Below, piece by piece: positions 17,452-27,503 of a DNA stretch of 64,000 nt (its first letter is position 1; the number at the start of each line of letters is the position of its first letter). Origin of the DNA: Rhodococcus sp. G-MC3 (GTDB lineage Bacteria; Actinomycetota; Actinomycetes; Mycobacteriales; Mycobacteriaceae); the NCBI RefSeq assembly GCF_030063335.1, contig NZ_JASISW010000009.1, positions 167,515 through 231,514 on the forward strand, written 5' to 3'. A program made the position numbers and the translations under genes. The notes under the pieces were generated by a model. It worked only from the letters and a program-made list of their open reading frames with translations. It did not search any database and was not told the origin of the DNA.

Positions 17452-18998
17452 CGTTGCGGCTCCGGCACATAGTGAGCGGCGCGGGCGGGCAAGCGAACCC
17501 CTGCGCTGCGCAGCGCCGCGATACGGGTTGCGTAGGCACCGCCGACCATCATGTGGTGGGCGATATCCGCGACCCGGCGGTTCGTCGGCGCAGCAAGGTG
17601 TGTGCCGGCAACCCAGCTGTTGAACGCGCCCATCGCCGGTCCGCACCAAATTTGATAGTCGGCCGTGCGATCGGATTCGCCGCGGATACTCCAGCCCGAC
17701 GACAATCCGAGGTACCACCGGAAGATCAGGGCCATCTTGCGCTTCGGGTCCCGTTCGGCGCCGGAGAGCTGGCCCGGGTCACGTTCGGTGAAGTAGTCGA
17801 CACATCCCGCCCATACGTCGTCGAGTGATCTCGCGAAGATCGACTTCTCCAGGTCGGCCCGGCGTGCGGCTGGAATGGCCTCGATGCCGTCGTACTCGCG
17901 GTAGGTCTCGTACAGCCGGTGCGCGCGCGCCGCGAACATCGTTCCGCGCCGCAGAACCTGCACCTGCACACCCAGTTCGAACATGTCCGACGACGGAGCC
18001 ATCGTGCAGTCCGCGACCCCGGACGACGCCAGAAGCGCCTTCGTCGTGTCCGACTGGTCGGCTTCCACCGACGCCTGATTGATCGAGCCGGTCACCACGT
18101 ACGCGGCGCCCATCGCGAACGCCGCCGCCACAGCCTGTGGCGTGCCGATTCCACCCGCTGCGCCGATCCGAACCTCCGACGGTCCCAGTTCTTCGCGGGC
18201 AAGCCTGTCCCGCAGCATGATCAGGTCCGGCAGCAGAACCGTCAGAGGACGCCGGTCCGTGTGACCGCCCGAATCTGCCTCGGCGGTGATGTCGTCGGCC
18301 ATCGGGATGCGTTCGGCCCACTGCGCCTGGTCGGCGGTGATCTCACCGGCGTCGAGCAAGGCCCGCAGCATCGGCGCGGGCGCGGGCCGAAGAAAATGCT
18401 CGGCTACTTCGGCTCTGGACACCTTCGCGATCACCCGATGCCGCGGCTCGACGCGTCCATCGCGCCCGAGCGTCAGCCCGCTCGCTCGGTAACGCACCAG
18501 TTGCAGGGTCAGACCCATGAAGGCCGACGCTTCGATGGTTGTCACCGCATGCCTGAGACACGCGTCGACGATGGCCTTCTCGAGCGCGGGTTCGGTGGGA
18601 CTGTGGATGAGATTGCACGCGAAAGGAGTGTTGCCGAGCGCCTGCCGAATAGTGGTCAGCGCCGCCTCGATGCGGGTGGGAACCACTCCCGCGGCGCCGT
18701 AGGACGCGAGGTACCCCGCTCGTGCGAGCGCGATCACCATGTCCGGTGACGCGATCCCGTTGGCCATCGCTCCAGCGGCGTACGAGTAACGCACGCCGTG
18801 GAACCGCCGGAACGCACTGTCTCCCAACGACCGTGCGCCGAGAGGGCGGACGGCGCTGAGCACCCGCGCGTTCGCGGACACCGTCGGGTCCGAGGTTGCT
18901 CCGACTCCGTCCGCGTCGGCGACGATCCAGCACGGCGAGTCGAGGTCGAGCAGGACCGAACGCACGTCGCTCACGGCGCGTGCCAGCACGGCGGTCAT
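17448..18998 (-). CDS. pfaD: PfaD-like enoyl reductase (nitronate-monooxygenase fold)
   Basis: A 516-residue FMN TIM-barrel protein of the PfaD type, the trans-acting enoyl reductase of polyunsaturated-fatty-acid synthases and trans-AT polyketide synthases. Seen are RSLGDSAFRRFHGVRYSYAAG near the N-terminus, MANGIASPDMVIALARAG, the FMN-phosphate region RIGAAGGIGTPQAVAAAFAM and VTGSINQASVEA. The C-terminal DLEKSIFARSLDDVWAGCVD and FRWYLGLSSGWSI blocks are specific to PfaD. It is joined by ATGA overlaps to the dehydratase gene before it and the decarboxylase gene after it. It presumably reduces selected double bonds during chain growth on the PfaA-like protein. Confidence 0.9.
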   Translation of the reverse strand: MTAVLARAVSDVRSVLLDLDSPCWIVADADGVGATSDPTVSANARVLSAVRPLGARSLGDSAFRRFHGVRYSYAAGAMANGIASPDMVIALARAGYLASYGAAGVVPTRIEAALTTIRQALGNTPFACNLIHSPTEPALEKAIVDACLRHAVTTIEASAFMGLTLQLVRYRASGLTLGRDGRVEPRHRVIAKVSRAEVAEHFLRPAPAPMLRALLDAGEITADQAQWAERIPMADDITAEADSGGHTDRRPLTVLLPDLIMLRDRLAREELGPSEVRIGAAGGIGTPQAVAAAFAMGAAYVVTGSINQASVEADQSDTTKALLASSGVADCTMAPSSDMFELGVQVQVLRRGTMFAARAHRLYETYREYDGIEAIPAARRADLEKSIFARSLDDVWAGCVDYFTERDPGQLSGAERDPKRKMALIFRWYLGLSSGWSIRGESDRTADYQIWCGPAMGAFNSWVAGTHLAAPTNRRVADIAHHMMVGGAYATRIAALRSAGVRLPARAAHYVPEPQR

Positions 18999-21064
18999 CG
19001 GAGTGCTCCGTCACTGGTCGGAATGTCACCGAGCTCGACAGCAAGGTCGTTGAGTTCGTAGATGCGCAGTCCTGGCTTCCACAGGGAAGCTTCGACGGTC
19101 ACGATCACCGAATCGTTTCTGCGTTCTACTGCCTTGATGTGTACCTCGAGTTCGCATTGCCGATCGGTGGGCAGGAACTGGCCGCGGTATTTCCATGTGA
19201 AGTCGATGTCGGCCGGGATCGAGAACTGCGGATCGGCCATGCCCGAACCGAACCCGGCGTCGAGCATCCACTCCTGCACGGCCTGGATCGCCGTCTCCAC
19301 ACCGAGCGATCCGGGGATGACCGGGTCGAGGTGGAAATGTCGAGCGAAGAACCAGTCGTCCGGATCTATCCGACGCACCGCATGCAGGTATCCGTTGCCG
19401 TGATCACCGCCACCGTCGACGACGTCGATCTGATCGAGCAGTGCCAACGTACCTCGCGAACACAAGCGCGCTCCCGATGTGCTCCGGCGCCCAGCGATGT
19501 CGATCGTGCGAACAGTGCTCGGCAGATTCGCCTCTCGCCAGGTCGGCTTCGTGCGCCCAGCGTCGAGGCCGGTCTGGTTGCCCAGCGCCTCGTCGCTGAA
19601 GTAGCCGAACATCGTCTCGCCTCGGTAGAACTCCTCCCCGTCGACCGAGAGGGTGTACTCGAACGTCTGGAGAGACGAACCGGGCAGCATGGTCGTCGAC
19701 AGCAACCTGGACGACTGCGCAACGGTTTTGTCGCGCAGGTCAACCTGACGAAGCACGGTCGCCGTGCCGCCGAGGTTACGCAGGCTGAGGGTCTGATCGG
19801 GGGCGGTGAGCGTGGGGCCGACGTACAGACCCATCAGCAGCGCCGCTTGCAGAGACGTCTCCATGTACACGAAGTGCGGAGCCGAGTAATTGGCGCTGTC
19901 CGCGTAGTACCACGAATCGGCGGGAGAGTCGTATTCGCTGTCGTATGACGCCGAGCGGTCGAGAACCCCACGGGTGCCGTCGAATCGGCTGATACGGTCG
20001 ACCAGAAGCAGACCGCCGGTCGGCAGCCGCGTCGACCGGTGCCCGGTGAAGTGCGCGAATTCGGGGCCGAGTGCGATCCCCTGGTCTCCGCGTGCGAGAT
20101 GCGCCATATGGAACTCGTTGAGTAGAACTCGTTCTCCACCGTGGCCGATCCGGCCGGTCCAGTGATCGAGGGTGCCGCCGGTTCCGGGTCCGATCGCGGA
20201 ACCGGACTTCTCCGTAACAGTCACCGTGACACTGATGCTCCGGCCGTCCCCCGCGATCACTTCGGCGGTGAGGTGCGGTCGGGGGACGAGATCGATCTGC
20301 GTGACGACAATTTCGAGCTCGGTCGAACCGGTCTCGAGCCGTGACGGCGGCGCAGCGGTCAGTGTTGCGTCGACCAGACACAGATGCAGCCCGGCGTAGA
20401 CGGCAAATGTCTCGACTGCTTGCACGGCCGCCGTCGTGGCATCACCGTCGAATCGGGCGCGCAGGCGACCGCGGCTCAACGCACCGCCACGGAGATCGAT
20501 GTCGGTGATTGCGGTAAGCCGCAGCGGAGACGCCCGGGCGATGCGGATCTCTGGGTTGGCTTCGGCCTGGTCGTAGTCCGTTCCGAACACTGCGGCGATG
20601 TCGCCGTGCGACAACGACTCCAGCGCGGCACGGTCGAGTGTCCGCCGATCGGCACGGGCAAGCGGCTTGAAGGCTCCCTCGGCCGCCACCGTGACGGGTG
20701 CCGCGGTGAGCGATCGCAGTGGTGCGGGCGTAGTACGGGCGGCCCGGAGAATCGCATGCTGGATACGTGTGTGAGCATCGAGGTGTGCGCGGTGCGCCTC
20801 CGTGACCGCAATCCTGATGTCGCGCAACGGGTTGTCCTGCTCGGCAGCCGATAGTGCGCGGTGCGGCGCCTGTGCGAACGCAACCGGGCCGGCCGCTTTT
20901 GGTACGACGGCCACCGGTGCGGATGGCGCGGGGATCGATGGGGTGTCGACTGGGTCGAACGCTAGGCCATCGAACGCTAGGCCATCGAACGCTAGGCCAT
21001 CGAACGCTAGGCCATCGAAGGCGAGCGCACCCTCGCCGTGGTCTCGTGTAGAGCCGTCGTTCAT
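18995..21064 (-). CDS. PfaC-like multi-hotdog dehydratase subunit lacking KS and CLF
   Basis: A 689-residue protein matching only the dehydratase half of PfaC. A first FabA-like hotdog is marked by GPEFAHFTG and LPTGGLLLVDRISRFDG (about residue 340), and the second by ARHFHLDPVIPGSLGVE (about 575-590). A weaker DH-like segment precedes them (residues about 120-250). Family proteins usually begin with KS and chain-length-factor domains; here the N-terminus is instead a short leader, a five-fold AFDGL repeat and a Pro/Ala linker. ATG at 21064 overlaps the megasynthase stop. It should dehydrate and isomerise hydroxyacyl intermediates. The missing KS-CLF is a clear departure from canonical pfa loci. 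Confidence 0.82.
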   Translation of the reverse strand: MNDGSTRDHGEGALAFDGLAFDGLAFDGLAFDGLAFDPVDTPSIPAPSAPVAVVPKAAGPVAFAQAPHRALSAAEQDNPLRDIRIAVTEAHRAHLDAHTRIQHAILRAARTTPAPLRSLTAAPVTVAAEGAFKPLARADRRTLDRAALESLSHGDIAAVFGTDYDQAEANPEIRIARASPLRLTAITDIDLRGGALSRGRLRARFDGDATTAAVQAVETFAVYAGLHLCLVDATLTAAPPSRLETGSTELEIVVTQIDLVPRPHLTAEVIAGDGRSISVTVTVTEKSGSAIGPGTGGTLDHWTGRIGHGGERVLLNEFHMAHLARGDQGIALGPEFAHFTGHRSTRLPTGGLLLVDRISRFDGTRGVLDRSASYDSEYDSPADSWYYADSANYSAPHFVYMETSLQAALLMGLYVGPTLTAPDQTLSLRNLGGTATVLRQVDLRDKTVAQSSRLLSTTMLPGSSLQTFEYTLSVDGEEFYRGETMFGYFSDEALGNQTGLDAGRTKPTWREANLPSTVRTIDIAGRRSTSGARLCSRGTLALLDQIDVVDGGGDHGNGYLHAVRRIDPDDWFFARHFHLDPVIPGSLGVETAIQAVQEWMLDAGFGSGMADPQFSIPADIDFTWKYRGQFLPTDRQCELEVHIKAVERRNDSVIVTVEASLWKPGLRIYELNDLAVELGDIPTSDGALR
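20961..21020. repeat. 15-base tandem repeat, four units, encoding AFDGL repeats
   Basis: The unit GCTAGGCCATCGAAC occurs four times in tandem, the last copy ending in G rather than C. It lies in the linker at the dehydratase subunit's N-terminus. The unit is a multiple of three, so copy changes would lengthen or shorten the linker without breaking the frame. Confidence 0.95.
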
Positions 21065-24000
21065 GATTGGGACCACTGCCTCACTGATTCGCGGAACATG
21101 TCGGACAGATCGGGTGTAGTTACCACTGTCACGTCGGAGAATTTCTGAAGCACGGTGCCGTCGGCCCCGATGGCGGTGGCGTCGATGGTCACGTCGACGG
21201 CGCCCACGCGTGGGTTGTCGACCACCACCGCCCAGGGCTCGCCCATGGGGAGCGGCGCGTAGTAGTCGATTCGGCCGACGCCCAGGGGTAGGCACGCCGA
21301 ATTCAACAGTCGATGACCGAGCACCGGCGGCCCCTGCAGAACGACGTCAGCGAGCACTGGGTTGTGTAGGACTCCGGCATACGCCCCGAGTTCGAATGGC
21401 TCACCCCCGAGCTCGCATTGGAGTACCAGTTCGTTGTCCGAGTCGGCGAGAACGCGCCGCATCCCGTGCAGCAAGGGCGCGTGGAACTGCCGCGCATCGC
21501 GGTACAACTCGTCGGCAGGCACTCCGCCACCGAGGCGAGGTGCGCTCAGCCGAGGAGCCTGCGCAGGATGTCGACCGAGATCCATCGTCGCTACGTAGTG
21601 CGACACCGTCTTGGCCGTATCGCCACCGGTGACGAACACCCGAACGGTGCGGTCGTTGTCGGGTGCAACACGAATGTCCATCGATTCGATCGGATGATCG
21701 AACACGATCCCTTTGTGTACGTGGAAATCTCGCACCGCGACGACGCACCGACCGGGGTAGGCACGCTCGACGACGTTGATCATCGCGCCGAGACCGAATG
21801 TCGCAGGAAGGACCGGATGAGAACCGATTCGGTGCGCTTGAACCAGCGGATTCGTGTCCAGCGTCGTCAGGCGCCTGATGGCAACGAACGGTTCTCCCAG
21901 CGCCGGCGTTCCGTCGGTCAGCGACGCGGCCTCTCCCACCAGAATCACGACGTCGTCGCGGCGGTCGTGTGTGAACTGTTCGGCGAACGCGCGCGCACCG
22001 ACACCGGGCTCGAGCAAGGTCACACCACGTCCGAGAAAGTGCTCGCGCAACTGGGCCGTGACCATACCGCCGTCCCACGCGCCCCAATCGATCGCCGTCA
22101 CATGAAGGTTCGGGCGAGAGGACACATGGGCTGCGGCGAACCGGGTGAGAGCCTCGTTCGCGGCCGCATAGTCCGCCTGACCCGAATTTCCGTACAGCCC
22201 GGAGACGGACGTGAAGAGAACGATCCTGCGCAGGGGCCCGTGGTTCGAATCGAGCGCGTCCAACACGGCACCGAGTCCGGTGATCTTGGGTTCGAGAACC
22301 CCGGTGATGTCGGCGACCGTCTTGGCGCCGATCGCCGAATCGGCGAGCACACCCGCGCCGTGCACCACGACGGTGATCTCGGACGCCAGCGCGCTCAACC
22401 CTGCTCGCACCGCATCGGTGTCGGTGACGTCGACCGCGACGTACTGCGCGCGATCACCGAGGTCATCGAGGGTCACCGCTATTTCGCGGCCAGCACGGAT
22501 CGCTGCGCAGGCCCGGCCGACATCGCGGGGGGTGGCCCCGGAGCCTGCCATTGCCGTCAGCGCTGCCGACTGCAAACCCGAGTCGCCCACACCCTGCGCC
22601 CAAGCAGGTTCGGGGTCCGGGTCGGTCCGGCCGAGGAGAACGAACCGTGCGGCCGTGTGCCGGCCGAGTTCGCGAGCACACAGCGCTGTGACACCACGCG
22701 CGCCCCCGGTCACGAGAACCACGTCGGACTCCGTCAATTCGGTGGCGCCCATCGTCACGCTGGGGTCGACCACCGTGTTCGACGACGACGCGCCGTGCAG
22801 GCTGGGCACGATCGTCCACCGGTCACCGTTGGCGCCTATCCCGACTTCGAGCGTGTCCGTCGCTGCATCCGAAATCTCGATCAGCAGTGTCTCGACCAGA
22901 GAATCGGCCCCGACCGCCGGATGGACGTCGAGGGCACGGCAGAACAGGCCGGGCTGCTCGGCAGCAAGTGTTTTCACGACGCCGCCCACGCCACCGATCA
23001 ACGCGCACACCGGGTCGACCGTCCCGGCGAATCCGAGCGCGCCGTCGAGTCGGGTCAACGTCACGAAGGCCCTTCGGAGCCCTTCGGCGCGTTCCAGGGA
23101 GACGCTGGCGTACTTGGCCGCGAGCAGTGTCGCGGTGAGCCGCTCACTCGCAACTGACCACCCACTCGACGCGCCCGCAACGACGAGAGCGAGCGACACG
23201 TCGGTGTCGAATACTGCGGCCACTGCCCTCTCGATGTCGTTCACGGTGCCGGTCGCCGACACCTGTTCGACGGACCAGCCACGGTTGCTGAGCTCGCTCG
23301 TGATGCAGGCTGCATCCGCGCCGTCGTCCGTGAGGTCGAGAACAATTGCACTCGAGTCGGTTCCGAACAATCCATCGATTCGATCCACTGGCGGGAGGGC
23401 AGCAAGATCTACGGTGTGCCGCGGCGAGGTCGCCGCGGCTTCAGCTTTTGGGTGGACATCACTCCCCGCGGCCAGAAGCTCGACGATCTGATCCAGGGTG
23501 CGCAGCGTTCCAAGCTGCTCGGGTCCGAGGCTCGGCAGCGACGGGAACCGCTCCTGCACAGCGCCCAACACCTGCACACGCTTGATCGAATCGATGCCGA
23601 GATCGGCCTCGAGATCCATCGACGGATCCACCATCTCGACCGGGTAACCAGTCTTGTCGGCCACGACTTCGAGCAACGCCGTACGCAGCGCATCGGCGGA
23701 TACTTCCGAAATCGACGGTTTCAGTGGACCGGGGGGCGCAACAGATTCGAGCGCGGAGGGTTCCGTGGTCGACTGGGCCAGCAGGTCGACGATCTGATCG
23801 AGGGTGCGCAGTGTTCCGAGTTGCTCGGGCCCGAGACTGGGCAGCGACGGGAACCGCTCCTGCACAGCGCCCAACACCTGCACACGCTTGATCGAATCGA
23901 CACCGAGATCGGCCTCGAGATCCATCGACGGATCCACCATCTCGACCGGGTAACCAGTCTTGTCGGCCACGACTTCGAGCAACGCTCTGCGCAGTTGGTC

Positions 24001-27000
24001 GGCGCTGACGCCCGCGGCCTCTTCGGACACCGACACGACCGTCGGAATCTGCGCGACCGGCTCCGGGGCAGTCGGTGCCGTGACGGCAGGCGCGGTGGGC
24101 GCGATGGCAGCTGGTGCGGGCTCGGGTGCAACCTGCTGGGCCGCAACCCTTGTCGATCGGGTCGTCGTGACAGGCCGGATCGATTCGGAGCCGGAAACAC
24201 TGCCCGCAATCTCCAGTTCGGCGATACGCCCCAAGACCTCGGTCGCACGGGTGTGGCTGTGGCTGATCGCCACACCGTGGTCCTTGACTGCTTCGATCGC
24301 TCGGATCAGGCCGTCGTCGATTCGGTCGGCGCTCAGCGCCTCAGCGAGGTGACGAGCCAGCTCGAGTTGGCCGTCGAGGTACCGGTCGTGCGTATCGAGG
24401 TGCGCGGTCGAGGGCGATGACTCGTAGGTAGCGGGAGGTGAATCATTGTGGGGCACGGTCGTCTCCGATGGTCGAGTTGCCTGCGGGGCGGGCGGGGGCT
24501 GGACAGGAGCGGCCGGAACGGTGACTTCTGCTGCCGTGGAGGCGGCGGGGACCGAGGACGTGTCGGTCGGAGCGAGCGCGGACACCCTGTATCCGTCTGC
24601 AAGTGCATCGGCGTAGGCCTTCCGGCGGGTCGGCGGCACATATTCCGGCGCGGACAACGAGACCGTCATTCCACTTCCGGTACTCGCCGGGGCCGGTGTC
24701 GAGGCGTAGCGGTTGACGTTGTCGAGCGTGACACCCAGCACGATCAGCTGGGCGGCTGCACGCTTGAGCGAGAGGTCGCTGTTCCCGAGCGGTCCGATGT
24801 CCGTGGCGATGGCGACCACGTCGTCGCCCAGGGTGCGATGGACCAGCGACGTCAGAACCTTCTTCGGGCCGAATTCGACGAACACGGTGCACCCGTCGGC
24901 GCGCATAGCCTCGAGTGACGCAACGAACTCGACTGGTTTCAACAATTGCCCGACGAGCGTAGCGGCGTTCTCGGCCCTGTCCGATCCGTACTGACGGTCC
25001 GGTGAATTCGCGTAGATCGGGATGGACGGGGTGCCGATGCCGACCGCTTCGACGGTGGGCGCGAATGCGTCGACAGCGTGCGCGACGTACGGGGTGTGAA
25101 ACGCGGCCGACACCGGGAGTTCGCGGGTGGCGACGCCGCGCTCGGCGGCACGTGAGACCACCGTGTCGATCGCACCGCGCCCGCCGCCGACCACCACCTG
25201 ATCCGGCGCGTTGTGATTGCAGATCCAGGCATCGTCGATGTCCGCGACGATCGCGTCGACATCCTCTCGGGAGGCGGCAACGGCCAGCATGGTGCCGTTG
25301 TCACCATCGGACGTCGGCGCCATTGCTGCCCCGCGGGCACGCGCGAGGGTGAAGTAGTCCCCGGTCTCGACTGCGCCCGACGCCCACAGCGCAGTCAGCT
25401 CGCCGAAGCTGTGTCCGGCCAGTGCATCTGCTTCGAAACCGAGCTCCCGGAAGAACTGGTACTGCCCAACCGATAGCGCGCCGATGGCGGGCTGGGCAAA
25501 TTCCGTTCGGCGCAGCATTGTGTCGTGCCGATCGCGTGCCGCATCGTCGAAGACCGGCGGTGGGAACACGATTCGGCCCAGCCGTTCGGTAGCGTCCATG
25601 AATGCTGCGTTCGCGAGGTCGAACGCTTCGGCGACCGGCGGTGTGTTGAGAAGCGCGTCGGTCCCCATATCGACGTACTGGCTGCCCTGTCCGGCGAACA
25701 GTGCACCAACCTTGATCTCGGGCATCGCAGCCGCGCGGAAGAACAGGCCTTCCGGATGACTCCACTGCTCGGAATCGCGGTTGCGGGTCAGTTGTTCGAC
25801 GCTCAGCTCGCGCAGCTGCGCCTCGTCTTCGTCGTCGAGTGCGACGAACCCGAGGCGGGCGTGATCGGCCGGAATCTCGCCGCCGCCCATCGATTCACCG
25901 GAGCGGACGGCCTCGATCAGCGCGTCGACATCGGTGGCATGCCACACGTGTACGCGGGGCGTGCAGTGCAGCGGTCGTACGTCCGCGCGGGGAGCGTCGC
26001 TCTCTTCGAGTACGACATGAAAATTGGTGCCGCCGAATCCCATTGCCGACACTGCTGCGCGCCGCACTGGTCGCTGCGGATCACGAATCCACGGGCGCGT
26101 CGCGGTATTTACGTACAACGCTGCGTCCGTACCGATTCCGGGGTTGGGCTTCTCGACATTGATGGTGCCGGGCAGAACCTTGTGATAGAGCCCGAGTGCA
26201 AGCTTCATGAGGCTCGCGGTCCCGGCAGCGCCTTTGGTGTGACCGATCTGCGACTTCACGCTGCCGACAGCGGCGTACGAAGTCTCGTCGCCGGCGTCGC
26301 GCAGCAGACCATTGAGCGCTTCGATCTCCGTTCGGTCACCGACCGCGGTACCGGTCGCGTGAGCTTCGAACAATTCGACCGAGGCCGGTGAGCACTCGGC
26401 ATCAGTGTAAGCCCGGTCGAGCGCGATCCGCTGACCCTCCGCACGCGGTGCATAGATGCTCTTGGATCTGCCATCGCTCGATGAGCCGAGGCCACGGATG
26501 ACTGCATAGATCCGGTTGCCGTCGCGCTGAGCGTCCGAGAGGCGTCGGAGCGCAACCATACTGATGCCCTCGCCGAGGAGCGTGCCGTCAGCGCTTGCGG
26601 AGAAGGGGCTGATCTGGCCGGTCGGCGACAGTGCGCCGACCTTGCTGAAGCAAAGGTAGATGAATATCGAGTTCTCCGTGTCGACGCCGCCGGTGATCAT
26701 CGTGTCGGCGCGGCCGTCCAGCAGTTCTGCGACAGCGGTCCGCAGTGCTGCGAGCGAGGCGGCACACGCGGCATCCACCGTGCAGTTGATACCACCGAGT
26801 CCGAACCTGTTGGCGACGCGGCCCGCGACCACGTTGGCCAGCAGACCGGGGAACGAGTTCTCCTCCCACGGCGCGAACGCTGCGGTGAACTTGTCGGCGA
26901 TTGCGTTGACGTCCTCGGTCGAGAGACCACAGCTGCGCGCCGCTTCCTTCAAGATCGGCGTGGACAACCGCGCGGCGAGCGGGTGCATCAGTGGAACCGG

Positions 27001-27456
27001 TCCGGTCGTCCCGAGGACGACGCCGGTGCGGACGGGATCGTACCAGGACGAATACGTGACATCTCGACCAGACTCCGTCCTTCCCGTCGCGCCGGCATCG
27101 ATCAGGAGGTCACGAGCAACGCCCAAACTCAACGTCTGCATCGTGGACGTCACTTCGAGTTGGTTCGGTGGCATTCCGAACTCGAGGGGATCGAAATCGA
27201 CGTCGGGGAGAAACGCTCCACGGCGGGAATAGGTCTTGTCTGGGGCAGTCCTGTCGGCGTCGAAATAATCGTCGAGGCTCCACCGAGACGCCGGGACCTC
27301 CTCGGTGCAATCGACACCGTCGACGATGTTCTGCCAGTACTCCCGGTGGCTCGTGGCTTTTGGGAACAATCCGGACATACCGACGATCGCGATCGGATTG
27401 CGAGCGAGTCTACGGTCTTCGAAAATGTCGGATCCGGTAGTGGATTCGGCGGTCAC
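21061..27456 (-). CDS. pfaA: PfaA-like PUFA/secondary-lipid synthase (KS-AT-ACP-ACP-KR-hotdog)
   Basis: A 2131-residue iterative megasynthase. Domains in order: ketosynthase (residues about 15-450) with Cys231 in DAACAAS, His366 in EAHATGTA and His406 in IGHTKG; acyltransferase (about 580-900) with AGQGSQY and Ser683 in GHSFGE; an Ala/Pro linker; two carrier domains with pantetheine serines Ser1188 (LGVDSIKR) and Ser1290 (LGIDSIKR); ketoreductase (about 1570-1880) with TGGARGVT and an SGQADYAAAN active-site block; and a C-terminal hotdog-like region (HPVLPATFGLGAM). GTG at 27456 has AGAGG six bases upstream. Canonical PfaA proteins carry five or more carriers; only two occur here. It is the core of the minus-strand lipid operon; the product is unknown. 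Confidence 0.92.
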   Translation of the reverse strand: MTAESTTGSDIFEDRRLARNPIAIVGMSGLFPKATSHREYWQNIVDGVDCTEEVPASRWSLDDYFDADRTAPDKTYSRRGAFLPDVDFDPLEFGMPPNQLEVTSTMQTLSLGVARDLLIDAGATGRTESGRDVTYSSWYDPVRTGVVLGTTGPVPLMHPLAARLSTPILKEAARSCGLSTEDVNAIADKFTAAFAPWEENSFPGLLANVVAGRVANRFGLGGINCTVDAACAASLAALRTAVAELLDGRADTMITGGVDTENSIFIYLCFSKVGALSPTGQISPFSASADGTLLGEGISMVALRRLSDAQRDGNRIYAVIRGLGSSSDGRSKSIYAPRAEGQRIALDRAYTDAECSPASVELFEAHATGTAVGDRTEIEALNGLLRDAGDETSYAAVGSVKSQIGHTKGAAGTASLMKLALGLYHKVLPGTINVEKPNPGIGTDAALYVNTATRPWIRDPQRPVRRAAVSAMGFGGTNFHVVLEESDAPRADVRPLHCTPRVHVWHATDVDALIEAVRSGESMGGGEIPADHARLGFVALDDEDEAQLRELSVEQLTRNRDSEQWSHPEGLFFRAAAMPEIKVGALFAGQGSQYVDMGTDALLNTPPVAEAFDLANAAFMDATERLGRIVFPPPVFDDAARDRHDTMLRRTEFAQPAIGALSVGQYQFFRELGFEADALAGHSFGELTALWASGAVETGDYFTLARARGAAMAPTSDGDNGTMLAVAASREDVDAIVADIDDAWICNHNAPDQVVVGGGRGAIDTVVSRAAERGVATRELPVSAAFHTPYVAHAVDAFAPTVEAVGIGTPSIPIYANSPDRQYGSDRAENAATLVGQLLKPVEFVASLEAMRADGCTVFVEFGPKKVLTSLVHRTLGDDVVAIATDIGPLGNSDLSLKRAAAQLIVLGVTLDNVNRYASTPAPASTGSGMTVSLSAPEYVPPTRRKAYADALADGYRVSALAPTDTSSVPAASTAAEVTVPAAPVQPPPAPQATRPSETTVPHNDSPPATYESSPSTAHLDTHDRYLDGQLELARHLAEALSADRIDDGLIRAIEAVKDHGVAISHSHTRATEVLGRIAELEIAGSVSGSESIRPVTTTRSTRVAAQQVAPEPAPAAIAPTAPAVTAPTAPEPVAQIPTVVSVSEEAAGVSADQLRRALLEVVADKTGYPVEMVDPSMDLEADLGVDSIKRVQVLGAVQERFPSLPSLGPEQLGTLRTLDQIVDLLAQSTTEPSALESVAPPGPLKPSISEVSADALRTALLEVVADKTGYPVEMVDPSMDLEADLGIDSIKRVQVLGAVQERFPSLPSLGPEQLGTLRTLDQIVELLAAGSDVHPKAEAAATSPRHTVDLAALPPVDRIDGLFGTDSSAIVLDLTDDGADAACITSELSNRGWSVEQVSATGTVNDIERAVAAVFDTDVSLALVVAGASSGWSVASERLTATLLAAKYASVSLERAEGLRRAFVTLTRLDGALGFAGTVDPVCALIGGVGGVVKTLAAEQPGLFCRALDVHPAVGADSLVETLLIEISDAATDTLEVGIGANGDRWTIVPSLHGASSSNTVVDPSVTMGATELTESDVVLVTGGARGVTALCARELGRHTAARFVLLGRTDPDPEPAWAQGVGDSGLQSAALTAMAGSGATPRDVGRACAAIRAGREIAVTLDDLGDRAQYVAVDVTDTDAVRAGLSALASEITVVVHGAGVLADSAIGAKTVADITGVLEPKITGLGAVLDALDSNHGPLRRIVLFTSVSGLYGNSGQADYAAANEALTRFAAAHVSSRPNLHVTAIDWGAWDGGMVTAQLREHFLGRGVTLLEPGVGARAFAEQFTHDRRDDVVILVGEAASLTDGTPALGEPFVAIRRLTTLDTNPLVQAHRIGSHPVLPATFGLGAMINVVERAYPGRCVVAVRDFHVHKGIVFDHPIESMDIRVAPDNDRTVRVFVTGGDTAKTVSHYVATMDLGRHPAQAPRLSAPRLGGGVPADELYRDARQFHAPLLHGMRRVLADSDNELVLQCELGGEPFELGAYAGVLHNPVLADVVLQGPPVLGHRLLNSACLPLGVGRIDYYAPLPMGEPWAVVVDNPRVGAVDVTIDATAIGADGTVLQKFSDVTVVTTPDLSDMFRESVRQWSQS
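23534..23986. repeat. Near-identical tandem carrier-domain DNA repeat
   Basis: Bases 23534-23680 recur at 23840-23986 (306-base spacing) with only two differences that I can count in 147 bases. They encode the cores of the two ACPs. Identity at third codon positions points to recent duplication or gene conversion. Confidence 0.9.
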
Positions 27457-27503
27457 GATGGTCCTCTCAGGGTTTGTGCGAAATGACGTGAGGCAAAGAG
27501 ATG

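Noticed and set aside
23534..23986. CRISPR-like or mobile repeat
   Set aside because: The repeat is coding, in frame and corresponds exactly to two carrier domains.
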